Numbered from the stretch's first letter, positions 33,004 through 42,111 are shown. The stretch: 64,000 bases of DNA from Streptomyces sp. NBC_00273 (GCF_036178145.1 NZ_CP108067.1:1364001-1428000), one strand, 5' to 3'. Numbers and translations are program-made. The notes: generated from the sequence alone by a model not told the origin.

Positions 33004-34243
33004 TCCCTTGTAGTGGTGTAGCCGATCTTTCGATGGTGTCGGGCAGGCGGGTCGCGGTGTCTGGATAGAGGCTGTCCATGCTTTCGACGGAGAGGTAGCG
33101 GCGGGGGAAGGCGATCCATTCGTCGTGGAGTTCGGTGAGGACGGCGGTGGCCAGGCGGCTGACGGCGGCGGTGTTCGGGAAGACCTGGACGACGTCGGAG
33201 CGTCGTTTGATTTCGCGGTTCAACCGTTCGAGCGGGTTGGTCGACTGGATCTTCTTCCAGTGCTGGTGCGGGAATTCGGCGAATGCGGTCAGGTCTTCCT
33301 TCGCCTCGAGGAGCATGGTTTTGACCTTGGGGAACTGGCCGCCGAGCATGTCGGCGACGGTGTCGAGGTGGGTGCGGACGGCTTCGGCGGTGGGCTGGGC
33401 GAACAGGGTCCGGATGGTCGCGGCGACCATTTCCGCGGAGCCCTTCGGGATCACGGAGAAGACGTTGCGGACGAAGTGGACGCGGCAGCGCTGCCAGGCA
33501 GCGCCGATCATGACTTTCCGGATCGCTTTGACCAGGCCGCTGTGGCTGTCGGAGATCACGAGGCGGACGCCGGTCAGGCCGCGTTCTCGCAGGTGACGCA
33601 GGAACTGGGACCAGAAGGCCTCGGTCTCGCTGTCACCGACCATCACGCCGACGACCTCGCGGCCGCCGTCTTCGGTAACGCCGGTGGCGATGACGATGGC
33701 CTGGGAGACGATCCGGTGCTCGACGCGTGCTTTGACGTAAGTCGCGTCGAGGAACAGGTAGGGGAACCGGATGTGGTCCAGCGGTCGGGTGCGGAAGACC
33801 TCGAGTTGTTCGTCGAGGCCGGCGCAGATCCGGGAGACCTCGCTCTTCGATATACCGGTGTCCGAGCCGAGGGCTTTGACCAGGTCGTCGACGGAGCGGG
33901 TGGACACGCCGTGGACGTACGCTTCCATGACCACGGCGTAGAGGGCCTGGTCGATCCGGCGCCGGCGCTCGAGCAGGCTGGGAAAGAAGCTGCCGGCCCG
34001 AAGTTTGGGGATCGCGAGTTCCAGGTCACCGGCCTGCGTGGTGAGGGTCTTGTCCCGGTGTCCGTTGCGATAGGCGGTGCGGGCCTCGGCGTGTTCACCC
34101 CACTCCGCACCGATCCTCGCGGTGGCCTCGGCCTCGATCAGTTCCTGCAGCAGGCGTTCGGCGACCTCGCGGACGAGTTCAAGACCGTCCGCCGAACGTA
34201 GTGACTCGAGCAGGCGAAGTAGGTCATGCTGGGACAAGGCCAC
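32999..34243 (-). CDS. IS256 (Mutator)-family transposase
   Basis: The 414-residue protein is a complete IS256 transposase. The DDE residues lie in FLDATYVKARV (first Asp, about 165), LVISDSHSGLVKAI (second Asp, about 230) and STNPLERLNREIKRR (Glu, about 340). The family signature CRVHFVRNVFSVIPKGS is intact. There are no frameshifts, so the element could still be active. The stop codon lies at the inner edge of the left terminal repeat. Confidence 0.93.
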   Translation of the reverse strand: MALSQHDLLRLLESLRSADGLELVREVAERLLQELIEAEATARIGAEWGEHAEARTAYRNGHRDKTLTTQAGDLELAIPKLRAGSFFPSLLERRRRIDQALYAVVMEAYVHGVSTRSVDDLVKALGSDTGISKSEVSRICAGLDEQLEVFRTRPLDHIRFPYLFLDATYVKARVEHRIVSQAIVIATGVTEDGGREVVGVMVGDSETEAFWSQFLRHLRERGLTGVRLVISDSHSGLVKAIRKVMIGAAWQRCRVHFVRNVFSVIPKGSAEMVAATIRTLFAQPTAEAVRTHLDTVADMLGGQFPKVKTMLLEAKEDLTAFAEFPHQHWKKIQSTNPLERLNREIKRRSDVVQVFPNTAAVSRLATAVLTELHDEWIAFPRRYLSVESMDSLYPDTATRLPDTIERSATPLQGT

Positions 34244-34286
34244 CGTGCACTCCTTGGGTTGAACTGCCCGTTCACCAAGGACATTT
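32999..34286. mobile_element. IS256-family insertion sequence
   Basis: A full-length Mutator-type transposase fills the element. The ends are less certain than for the other IS copies: ATGTCCCTTG at 33001-33010 and its imperfect inverse CAAGGACAT at 34277-34285 are the likely terminal repeats. No convincing 8-9 bp target duplication is visible, so the outer boundaries may be off by some bases. Confidence 0.7.
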
Positions 34287-34743
34287 GCACGGTGGCCTGC
34301 CCAGTTTTAGGGAGCATTCACCAACAGCCGATGCACGCGGGCACACCACGGCGGCGCACATCCCAGCCGAGATCAGTTACACCACTCAGCGGGACACCAT
34401 CAACACTCGCGGCAGCTGCCGTCAGGTGCAGCCCGAGGTTCCCACAAAATCCATCGCGGCCAAGGCCTCGCGATTACCCGCTCGACGCCAGCCGCCACCC
34501 TGCGGACGTGGACGTTGTGACCTCTGTCGTCCGTACCACCCGCCGGAACAACACCCACTGCTCGTCCGGCACCAGTAACTCACGTGAGCGGACAGCACTT
34601 ACGGTCCGCAGCGAGGTGGATTTTGCCGGTAAGTTGGCCCCGGGACCAGCCGAGCACTGCTTCCTTGAGGCGAAGCCCGCGGCGGCGCTGCGTGTCCCAG
34701 GCCAAGCCGGCGCAGGCGTTGCAGTCGACGCCGCAGACGGAGC
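34287..34743. other. Spacer with possible short transposase remnant
   Basis: About 460 bases between the IS256-family element and the sensor kinase gene. On the minus strand around 34605-34665 the sequence GWSRGQLTGKIHLAADRK resembles the GLTTKIHLAAD motif of IS5-type transposases. The flanks (CGVDCNACAGLAWDTQRR) do not help. Otherwise nothing recognisable. Confidence 0.4.
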
Positions 34744-36723
34744 TCAAATGATCCAGGCACGTGTGGGCACAACAACGACGGCGCGCGTGCCGGACGCACC
34801 GTTTGACGGGTAGAGCTGAACCAGCATTCCATGCCTGGAGGCCAGCCTCCCGACCACGAAGAGTCCCATGTGGGAATAGACCCCTACATCAACCGCAGGC
34901 GGCATCCTGAGTTTATCGTTCAGACCCTTAATCACATCCGGCGCAATACCTACCCCCCTGTCGAGAATCTCAATGGCCAATCGTCGATCAGGGTAAAGAA
35001 TCACAGTCATCAGGACTTTGAAATTCTCAACGGAGAACTTCGTAGCGTTCTCAAGCAGCTCGGCTATCAGGTGCATGAGATCAATGACTACCGCGCCCTC
35101 TATTCGCACATTGGGGATATCCTTCAGTTCCACTCGAGAGTAACTCTCCACCTCCGAGATGGCAGCGCGGAGCACATCGATCAAAGGAATTGACCCAGGC
35201 ACCAGGCGCCGCCCCGCCGAATCATCACCCCCGAGTACTAGCAGATTCTCTCCATTCCTCAAAATGCGAGCGGCCAGGTGGTCGACCTCAAATAGACGCT
35301 CAAGCCGAGCTTCGTCCATCTCGGTTCTTTCCAGTTCCGAAATCAAGCCAACTTGCTGCGTGACCAAATGCTGATTTCGACGTGACATATTGACCAGGAT
35401 TGCGTTTATATTGCCCCTGAGAAGAGCTTGCCCTGCGGCCAGATCAACTGCTTGAAAATGTAGGCCGTCAAACGCTCTGGCCAGCTCTGCTATCTCATCC
35501 GACCCATCAACCGAAATCGGTGCAATAACAGTGTCAATAGCCTCAGACGTCACACTGGAGAGGGAAGCGACAACATCAGGCAAGGACTGATTTGCGATGC
35601 GATGGACGGAGTCACGAAGAATTGTCAACCTGGAAACCATAGAGCGAACCATCGCCAGGGCAAGCGTTGCGGTAATCAGGAGAGCAAGCAACATGGCAAG
35701 CACTTCGTCAATGAGAGCCTCTTTTGCTTCCCGTGTGCTGTCCGACGCAAAATGGACAGCTCTGGCAGTTAGCATACTCTCGATTTCCCAGCTTTCGTCG
35801 AATTGAACGCTTGCACCCTCCATCCAGCGATCAGGGGTGACCCCTTGGGAGGCGAGCTGCTGGTTGCTCAGGCCGGCCCCTACGTGCCTCACCATCTGCT
35901 CCATCCCGGGGGAGGTGAGATCCGAGCGCGGACTCGCCTCGAACTCGCCCCCCGAGGAACTCGACAGCTCCTTTCTGGCTATTTGCGCAAGCGATTGATA
36001 CCCGACGCTCCTGGCCGCTTGGGTGTGGCGAGTGACTGGGTCACCGGAATTACGGACATCCAGCAGCATATGCATGACAATCGCCCGATTGATCGAAATC
36101 GCTTCCTTGGCCAGAGCGATCGCATACACCGCGCGCGCATCCGAGGTGACACTACTTCCGGTACCTAGACTCAACTCATTGGTCAGAGCAAGGAGGGATG
36201 TCACGATATCCGAATACGCCTCCTCCGTATCCACCCCGGGAGCAAGGTATGCCCGCGCTCTCACTTCAGGAAGTCCGGACAGAAGACGGTCCACCTCCAC
36301 AAGGCGATCATGCAGTCTCCCTGCACTCGGCGCCACTTCTGTATGTTGCTTGAGAGTGGATATGGAAGCACTGGTGACCCGATAAAGATCTCCAACCAGG
36401 CCACCGTCTCGCTTACCTGCAATGAGCGGACTCACAGATAGGTCTCGTTCGCGCTCGAGATGATGGGCCACAAGCGTTGCCGCCTGAACCAGCCTGGCAG
36501 TCCGCTCTGCGGTCGAAGCCGACCGCCATTCAGCTTGATTATCTCGCAGCCGCAGGCCGCCAAAAGCCACGGCGAGCAGAACAGGAACGAGCAGGGATAT
36601 AGATATTTTGGTGGGAAGCCGCTGCTTCTCCCAGAACCCTTTCCGAATGACACGGCTGCCGAGCGAGCGAATCTGGCGGTACAGTCGCTTAGCGCGCACG
36701 GTCTCGTAATAATTCTTGAGCAT
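34744..36723 (-). CDS. Orphan nitrate-sensor-type histidine kinase-like protein (CvnA-like)
   Basis: The 659-residue membrane protein has GGAGG eight bases before its ATG. A transmembrane segment (ISISLLVPVLLAVAFGGL, about 41-58) is followed by an extracellular nitrate/nitrite-sensing (NIT) domain (about 70-330, with HHLERERDLSVSPL and SINRAIVMHMLLDVRN). A second transmembrane helix (LAMLLALLITATLALAMV, about 345-362) leads to a coiled linker (RRNQHLVTQQVGLISELERT) and an HATPase domain (LIAELLENATKFS, N box; LAIEILDRGVGIAPDVI; YSHMGLFVVGRLASRHG). The H-box lacks a classical phospho-His motif, as in conservon CvnA proteins. CvnB/C/D partners (roadblock, DUF742, GTPase) are absent. Codon usage is visibly less GC-biased than in its neighbours, suggesting transfer. 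Confidence 0.85.
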   Translation of the reverse strand: MLKNYYETVRAKRLYRQIRSLGSRVIRKGFWEKQRLPTKISISLLVPVLLAVAFGGLRLRDNQAEWRSASTAERTARLVQAATLVAHHLERERDLSVSPLIAGKRDGGLVGDLYRVTSASISTLKQHTEVAPSAGRLHDRLVEVDRLLSGLPEVRARAYLAPGVDTEEAYSDIVTSLLALTNELSLGTGSSVTSDARAVYAIALAKEAISINRAIVMHMLLDVRNSGDPVTRHTQAARSVGYQSLAQIARKELSSSSGGEFEASPRSDLTSPGMEQMVRHVGAGLSNQQLASQGVTPDRWMEGASVQFDESWEIESMLTARAVHFASDSTREAKEALIDEVLAMLLALLITATLALAMVRSMVSRLTILRDSVHRIANQSLPDVVASLSSVTSEAIDTVIAPISVDGSDEIAELARAFDGLHFQAVDLAAGQALLRGNINAILVNMSRRNQHLVTQQVGLISELERTEMDEARLERLFEVDHLAARILRNGENLLVLGGDDSAGRRLVPGSIPLIDVLRAAISEVESYSRVELKDIPNVRIEGAVVIDLMHLIAELLENATKFSVENFKVLMTVILYPDRRLAIEILDRGVGIAPDVIKGLNDKLRMPPAVDVGVYSHMGLFVVGRLASRHGMLVQLYPSNGASGTRAVVVVPTRAWII

Positions 36724-37202
36724 TCATCGACCTCCGACTTCTAGTCGCACAGCATTCGAAGATCGGCCGCGGCATTTTCCCACTCTGGCGCGCCACAGGT
36801 TGGGCGCAAGATGGCGAACCGCCCACATTGACAGGGAAAATGACTCAGCCCGGATGATGAGTTCACTTTCCTTCGGGCGCCGATATCGACCATCAGCCGC
36901 ATGCCTTACCGAGGCCGGCCCGGGTGACTCCCCCAGTTGAGCTGCTCCAGCTCATCCACGTGCAGGTCGGAGGTCGCGCCCTGGCAGCACGACCCGCCCC
37001 TGCCAAGGGTCGGTGTGGGGTGGCGCGCTGCCGCATGGTGCGGGTGGCCAGGCTGGCGCAGCAACGCATTGCTGGGGGGATCAGAGGCCGCACCCCACGG
37101 CTCGGACCGGTGGAGGACCCCTCGCGACGTCCAGAGCTTCGCCCCACGGTCGTGAGGTGCATCCTGCGATGCCGACCCGCTGCTGTTGGAGCGGATGGCG
37201 GT

Positions 37203-37232
37203 AGAGTAGCCAAATATTGAAGGCTTCTTCAA
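37203..37232 (-). promoter_or_regulatory. Orphan promoter with TetR-type dyad (regulon site 4)
   Basis: TTGAAG-GCTT-CTTCAA (37217-37232) is a perfect 6+4+6 dyad with the same architecture as sites 1-3. On the minus strand its left arm serves as -35 (TTGAAG, 37232-37227), with TACTCT (37208-37203) at 18 bases as a weak -10. Flanking GTAGAGTAGCCAA resembles the flank of the promoter at 46222. No recognisable gene follows, so the target may have decayed or be a small RNA. Confidence 0.5.
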
Positions 37233-37336
37233 GTCTTCGAGGGGTCCCTCTCGCCTGATCGCCAGCTGGGCCGAAGCATGCCCCCTGAGCATCACCGTGG
37301 CCCCGCGATCCCTTACGGATTGCACGACACCTCGCG

Positions 37337-37552
37337 AGCTGGGCGTGGTTGGAGGTGCGACGTGGCACCTTGGCTCATCGCTCATGGCCGCCGGGTCGGA
37401 ACGGGTGCAGCGATCATCAGCGACAGGAGCGTCACGGCCTGTCGGCCATGATGACCACTGAACTCGACCCCGAAATCCGCCCGTTGTGGCACGAACGGCA
37501 CCAGGCCAGGCCCGTCTCACAGCCTCGGAAGCGGGCTGCCGACCGGCGCCAG
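37337..37552. repeat. Direct repeat copy 1 (about 216 bp)
   Basis: This segment, beginning AGCTGGGCGTGGTTGG, is nearly 90 percent identical by eye to 39522-39736. Similarity resumes at 37680-37715 versus 39806-39840 (CAACAACCAGCGAACCT). Both copies are open in one frame that includes MMTTEL and PLWHERHQARPVSQPRKRAA; several differences between copies are synonymous in that frame. The two copies flank the tetR and resolvase-like genes. Confidence 0.8.
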
Positions 37553-38337
37553 AAACCCATGCCCTGGCGCGGTCCTTGAGACCCGACACCGGGCCCGAAC
37601 CACCGGGTACCGCTCCCCGCCCAGCCCGAACCGAAACCACCCGAACACGGAACCCGGCACACAGCACACTCCCCACACCACATCCCAGCCGGACACCCCA
37701 ACAACCAGCGAACCTGAAGTCGCCCGGGAGGCGGAGGGGGCTCGTGCGGATCCGGTCCGGCAGGGTGTGGGGTGGGGTCCGGGGTCTGCTGGTGGCCGTG
37801 GTGGTGGGTGACCCCGCGCAGGGCGGGCAAAATCTTGCCTCCGTGTCATCAGGGCAGTCCAAGAGCGGTTCGAGCGAGGTCGAGACAGCACTCCGGAGCG
37901 CTCACCGCCGAACCCCGACCCCTTCCCACTCGGGCCCGCTGTCACCGGAGCGCGGCGAAGCCGCTGTGGGCGACATCAGGACTGCGGTGTCTCCGTCTCC
38001 CGGGACGCAAAACCAGCGACGCCCGCAACTGGTGATTGCTGATGTGATCACGGCGTTGGAGCGCTCCCAGCCATCCCTCTTCGTCGGGCTCAGCCCGGCG
38101 CGCTTACGGGGAGCTGGTGACGACTCTGAAGCGTGAGGGACAGACGCGTTGAGCAAGAGTCGGCGGTGGAACTTGTCACTGGAAGAGCAGGTTGTGCTGG
38201 TCAGACGTACGACGGACCAACTTGACGGTGCGTGAGCCAGCCCCGGTGTTCGGGGTGCCCAGGGCGGGTCAGGTCTTGCCGGCGACTGCGCGCACCCGAC
38301 TCGTGCCACCTCGTGCAGTCCGCGCAGTACCCGGCAT

Positions 38338-38991
38338 TCATCCAGAGCGGTTGACTGAGGGCTTGGCCTTGAGGTGCTCTTCCCACGCTGAATGCTCTTG
38401 ATCGTCCATGGCGAACGCTATGAACAGGGCGCGGAATGCAGCGCTCGCCGCCTCAACGTCGTCGGCCCGAGGGCCGACAAGGTGGTACAGGTTCAGTCCC
38501 TCGGCCAGGGCTGCAAATGCGCGTGCGCCAGCCGCTGGCCGCCTGGCACCTGCTGATCGCAAGGCCACTTCGGCAACATGTTCCATACTCCGAACGATGC
38601 CGGCCAGCGCGTCGGACTGACTCGGGCTCCGCACAGCGTGAAGGAGTACTTCGTAGCGGGCCAGTTCCAGTGCCTGCGAGTACGTGGTCAAGAGCTTGGA
38701 GAATTCGGCAGCAACCTCCGCCGGGCTGGCCCTGCCGCCCTCGAAGCGCTGAGCGAGGGCTTCCAGATGGGTGTTGAGGTTCTCCGCGATGAGCTGTATC
38801 GCTTCGACGGCCAGCTGGTCGATCGTGCCGAAGAAGTAGGAGACGGAAGTGAATGGACACCCCGCGCGTTCGGTAACTGCGCGGTGAGTGAGGCCCGCGA
38901 TACCTTGCTCCGCCAGGACCTCGAGTGCGGCGTTCAGGAGCTCTTCTCGGCGGCGCGCGCCCTTGGCGTAGCGCTTCTCAGGATTGGGCAT
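38338..38991 (-). CDS. TetR-family regulator, probable master of the local dyad regulon
   Basis: The 217-residue protein has a TetR helix-turn-helix at about residues 12-60 (RREELLNAALEVLAEQGIAG, LTHRAVTERAGCPFTSVSYF). A helical ligand-binding domain follows, with the late ARAFAALAEGLNLYHLVGPR typical of the family. The ATG at 38991 lies six bases after a -10 (TAGACT), so the message is probably leaderless. The -35 is inside a perfect dyad (39008-39027), which implies autorepression. The same dyad sits on the promoters of the secreted toxin-like gene, the oxidase operon and an orphan site. A divergent resolvase-like gene starts at 39160. Confidence 0.9.
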   Translation of the reverse strand: MPNPEKRYAKGARRREELLNAALEVLAEQGIAGLTHRAVTERAGCPFTSVSYFFGTIDQLAVEAIQLIAENLNTHLEALAQRFEGGRASPAEVAAEFSKLLTTYSQALELARYEVLLHAVRSPSQSDALAGIVRSMEHVAEVALRSAGARRPAAGARAFAALAEGLNLYHLVGPRADDVEAASAAFRALFIAFAMDDQEHSAWEEHLKAKPSVNRSG

Positions 38992-38997
38992 GCTTCC

Positions 38998-39027
38998 AGT
39001 CTAGCAATGTTGTAGACATCTTCAACA
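38998..39027 (-). promoter_or_regulatory. tetR promoter and operator (regulon site 2)
   Basis: TGTTGTAG-ACAT-CTTCAACA (39008-39027) is an almost perfect 20-base dyad. On the minus strand TTGAAG (39025-39020) is the -35 and TAGACT (39003-38998) the -10, 16 bases apart. The tetR ATG follows after six bases. The same intergenic space must also serve the plus-strand gene at 39160. Confidence 0.78.
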
Positions 39028-39159
39028 TTAGGAGCTAGGGTTGAGAGGTGCCGCCCCTCTAGCACAGCCCCCCAACTGCTACGCGCGGTGGCCAATCGGT
39101 TGCACGCAGTGTCGCGCGCCGCCCTCCGCAGATCCTTCACCTCCATCGGGAGGGACGTC

Positions 39160-39495
39160 ATGGCGTTTTATCACACCTCTCAGGACGCCGGCTTCGCTGT
39201 GATCTATTTGCGGTGTTACCCGTATGACATGTGGCGTATGGAACCACATCGCAACGCCTTGGCCCACCTGGCTGAACTCCTGGGGCACCCTGAGCCGCCG
39301 GTCTATCTGGACAACGGATATCGCTCGGGTGTAAAGCTGCCAGCGCTCGAACGGGTGATCGCTCTCGCCGGGGCAAAAATGTGCCGGCTTCTCCTCGTTC
39401 CCGGTCCGTTTGTCTTCTCGATCTACGAGAGAGAAGCACGTTCCATCACTCGCCGCATCACCGCGGCAGGGTGCAACGTGGTGCAACTGCCCTAA
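39160..39495 (+). CDS. Degenerate serine-recombinase-like small protein, copy 2
   Basis: The 111-residue protein starts at the ATG preceded by GGGAGGGACGTC. It follows the resolvase fold outline (VIYLRCYPYDMWRMEPHRNA, YLDNGYRSGVKLPALERV, RLLLVPGPFVFSIYEREARS, AAGCNVVQLP-stop). The catalytic Ser position again holds C-Y-P. It ends cleanly where copy 1 (20373-20858) runs on. The conserved PGPFVFS and LRCYPxD motifs in both copies suggest selection for a non-recombinase role, perhaps nucleotide or protein binding. It is divergent from the tetR gene across the regulon operator, hence probably co-regulated. Direct repeat copy 2 follows 26 bases after the stop. Confidence 0.68.
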   Translation: MAFYHTSQDAGFAVIYLRCYPYDMWRMEPHRNALAHLAELLGHPEPPVYLDNGYRSGVKLPALERVIALAGAKMCRLLLVPGPFVFSIYEREARSITRRITAAGCNVVQLP

Positions 39496-39521
39496 CAATG
39501 CGCAGGACTCACGGGTCGCCA

Positions 39522-39736
39522 CAAGCTGGGCGTGGTTGGCGGTGGGACGTGGCACCTTGGCTCATCGCTCAATTGCCGGTCGGAACGGGTGCAGCGATCA
39601 TCAGCGACAGGAGCGTCGCGGCTTGCCGGCCATGATGACCACTGAACTCACCCCCGTATCAAAGCCGTTGTGGCACGAACGACATCAGGCCAGGCCCGTC
39701 TCACAGCCGCGGAAGCGGGCTGCCGACCAGCGCCAG
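39522..39736. repeat. Direct repeat copy 2 (about 215 bp)
   Basis: Second copy of the segment at 37337-37552, starting 26 bases after the stop of the resolvase-like gene. The shared frame encodes PLWHERHQARPVSQPRKRAA here too. The remainder up to 39903 shows only patchy similarity to the sequence after copy 1 and no gene. Confidence 0.8.
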
Positions 39737-39903
39737 ACATCAGGCGACCAGCTCCTCGCCAGGCCGTCCATCTCAGCCATCACGACATCCCGGCCTGCCT
39801 CCACACCACGTCCCAGCCGGACACCGCAACAACCAGCGAACCTCGCCCAGCACCGCGGCCACCATCAGGCCCCGGCCCCCATGCCGTGACACCACGTCCC
39901 CCA

Positions 39904-41814
39904 CTATGCCTGGGCCGAGGGTGCAGGGCCTGCCTCACCGGGCCCTGCACCGCGATCCCGCCGCGGCGGCACCAGGGGCACCGGCAGCATGACCGTCAGC
40001 CGCAATGCCCCAAAGGCGTCAGCGGGCACTACCGGGCAAACGGGAGCGACCGGTGCCATCCTCAGGTACGGTCTGCCTTGCTCGGGACGGAAATCCTGCT
40101 CATCCTTGTTGGGCCATAGCGCCATTGCCCGTTCCGCTTGCGCGGTGATGGTCAGCGCGGGATTCACGCCCAGGTTGGCTGAGACGGATGCTCCGTCCAC
40201 CACCGAAATGCCGGGGTAGCCGAAGAGACGATGGTACGGGTCGATGACGCCGTGCTCCGCGTCTTGGCCGATCGGGCAGCCGCCGAGGAAATGCGCGGTC
40301 AGGGGGGTTCCCATCAGTTCGCCAACGTTGCTGCTCGCGGTGCCGTTGATGGATCGCGCGAGCAGTCTGGCGCCCTCTGCGGCCTCGGGAATATGGTCCG
40401 GATTGGGCTCGCCGTGCCCCTGCCGTGCGGTGAGCAGGCCCTTACCCAGCCCTTTGGGCCTGAGGCAGGTGGTCAGCGAGTTGTCGTGGGTCTGCATGAC
40501 CAGTCCGACGATGGTCCGCTCCGACCAACGGCGGTAGTTGATCATGTGGACCGCATCGCCGGGCCTGCGCAGGTTGGCTCCGATGAACTGCACCCAGCGC
40601 GGCAGTCTTCCCCCGTACGGGATTTGGAGGATGGACAGCGGGGCCATCGCGTTTGAGCCCTTGCCGTACCGCACCGCTTCGATGTGAGTGGTCTCATCGG
40701 GGTGGATGGAGGAAGTGATCGCCACTCCCCTGCTGAAGTCCACCCGCTTACCGGAGTCCACCTTGGGGCCGCTGTGCTTCCTGCGATAGAGCCGGTCCGA
40801 GGTCGTGGCCCCCACCAGCGCCTCGGAGTTGGTACGGGTCAGTTCACCCAGCTTGGGCGAGATGCGCGGCAACAGGCCGGTGGCCCGCATCCGATGCAGC
40901 AGTGTCTGGGTGCCGTAGGTGCCGGCCGCGATCACAACCTGCCGTGCGCGGAGCACCGTTTGCCGCCCCTTGCGGCGCTGGTCGGTAGGGACGGTGGTGA
41001 CACGGTAGCCACCGCCACCGGGCTCCTCGGCGACCGCGACGGCTGTGGTCATCGCGTGCACCACCGCGCCGGACTTCTCGGCGAGGTGCAGGTAGTTCTC
41101 ATTGAGGGTGTTCTTGGCGCCGTAACGGCAACCTGTCATGCATTCACCGCACTCGGTGCACGCCTTGCGGGACGGTCCCACGCCCCCGAAGTACGGGTCC
41201 GGGGCAGACTGGCCGGGATCGACGCGTACCGCTCCACCGGCGTCCTCACCGTCACCGAAGAACACCCCTACGGAGGCCATGCGGAAGGTATCGCCGACTC
41301 CCATCTTCTCGGCCACGTCCTGGAGGTGGACATCGCAGGGGGTCATGGTCCGGGTGGGCCGCACCCCAAGCATCCGCTGCGCTTGGTCGTAGTACGGTTT
41401 GAGCTCTTGCGCCCAGTCGGTGATGTGCCCCCACTGCGGGTCCCGGAAGAACGCTGCGGGCGGCACGTAGAGGGTGTTCGCGTAGTTCAGCGACCCGCCA
41501 CCCACGCCCGCGCCGGCGAGCACCATCACCTTGCCCAGGAGATGGATGCGCTGGATGCCATAGAAGCCCAGCGCCGGGGCCCAGAGGTAGTTGCGCAGGT
41601 CCCAGGAATTCTTCGGCAGGGTCTCGTTGGTGAAGCGGCGGCCGGCCTCCAGGACACCCACGCGGTAGCCCTTTTCGGTGAGGCGTAGCGCCGACACGGA
41701 TCCGCCGAAGCCGGAGCCGATGACGATGACGTCGTAGTCGAGGGCAGGGACGTCCCCGGCCTCAGCTGCTTCGGAGTGAGCAGTCTGCTCATAGGCGTGC
41801 TTCTCTGATGACAT
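39904..41814 (-). CDS. GMC-family flavin oxidoreductase, cholesterol-oxidase-like
   Basis: The 636-residue protein starts at 41814 (GGAGG five bases upstream). The FAD motif YDVIVIGSGFGGSVSALRL lies at about 27-45 and GMC motifs LAGAGVGGGSLNYANTLYV and ARQVVIAAGTYGTQTLLHRM follow. The Cys motif CTECGECMTGCRYGAKNTLN is typical of mycobacterial/actinobacterial ChoD-type cholesterol oxidase relatives. The C-terminal SVVDGASVSANLGVNPALTI completes the FAD site. It lacks a signal peptide. It would oxidise an alcohol to an aldehyde or ketone using FAD; the substrate is not evident and need not be a sterol. It is the last gene of the 46.1-39.9 kb operon, 297 bases after the aldehyde dehydrogenase gene. 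Confidence 0.85.
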   Translation of the reverse strand: MSSEKHAYEQTAHSEAAEAGDVPALDYDVIVIGSGFGGSVSALRLTEKGYRVGVLEAGRRFTNETLPKNSWDLRNYLWAPALGFYGIQRIHLLGKVMVLAGAGVGGGSLNYANTLYVPPAAFFRDPQWGHITDWAQELKPYYDQAQRMLGVRPTRTMTPCDVHLQDVAEKMGVGDTFRMASVGVFFGDGEDAGGAVRVDPGQSAPDPYFGGVGPSRKACTECGECMTGCRYGAKNTLNENYLHLAEKSGAVVHAMTTAVAVAEEPGGGGYRVTTVPTDQRRKGRQTVLRARQVVIAAGTYGTQTLLHRMRATGLLPRISPKLGELTRTNSEALVGATTSDRLYRRKHSGPKVDSGKRVDFSRGVAITSSIHPDETTHIEAVRYGKGSNAMAPLSILQIPYGGRLPRWVQFIGANLRRPGDAVHMINYRRWSERTIVGLVMQTHDNSLTTCLRPKGLGKGLLTARQGHGEPNPDHIPEAAEGARLLARSINGTASSNVGELMGTPLTAHFLGGCPIGQDAEHGVIDPYHRLFGYPGISVVDGASVSANLGVNPALTITAQAERAMALWPNKDEQDFRPEQGRPYLRMAPVAPVCPVVPADAFGALRLTVMLPVPLVPPRRDRGAGPGEAGPAPSAQA

Positions 41815-42111
41815 TGGTACCTCCATCGGCTGCCTCGGCCGGGGGTGGATCGTGCTCGGCGACGGCGTGCTGTGTGAGTAGTGCTGGCTGGGAAAGGGCC
41901 CGGGGCCCTCTCTTGCGGATCTTGTTGGCCGGGCCCGCGTGCTCCGGTGCCGTGCATCTCAAGGCGGAGGTGTCTCCCTGTACTGGACGTACCGGGGTGT
42001 TCCAACAGCGCCGCGAGGTGCGGTGTTGCACGGCGCAGGCGCGGCAAGATCCGAAAGTGATGGCCCAGGCGCGTCGTCAGGGAGCCTCACACCGGAGCCG
42101 GTGGCTGAGTG

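Larger units (their letters stand above)
36724..38337. other. 1.6-kb region with a regulated promoter, repeat copy 1 and no recognised gene
   Basis: Upstream of the kinase gene the sequence is first AT-richer (to about 36900), then GC-rich. It contains regulon site 4 (37203-37232) and the first copy of a 216-bp direct repeat (37337-37552). Minus-strand frames downstream of site 4 (for example one ending DLHVDELEQLNWGSHPG) have no ribosome site or known domain. Plus-strand sequence near 38040-38140 (VITALERSQPSLFVGLSPAR then a frame break and ELVTTLKREG) may be a decayed coding fragment. Confidence 0.4.

Noticed and set aside
36906..37862. 318-codon open frame on the minus strand near the repeat copy
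   Set aside because: It runs through the direct repeat and the regulon promoter; composition lacks coding character and no domain is visible.
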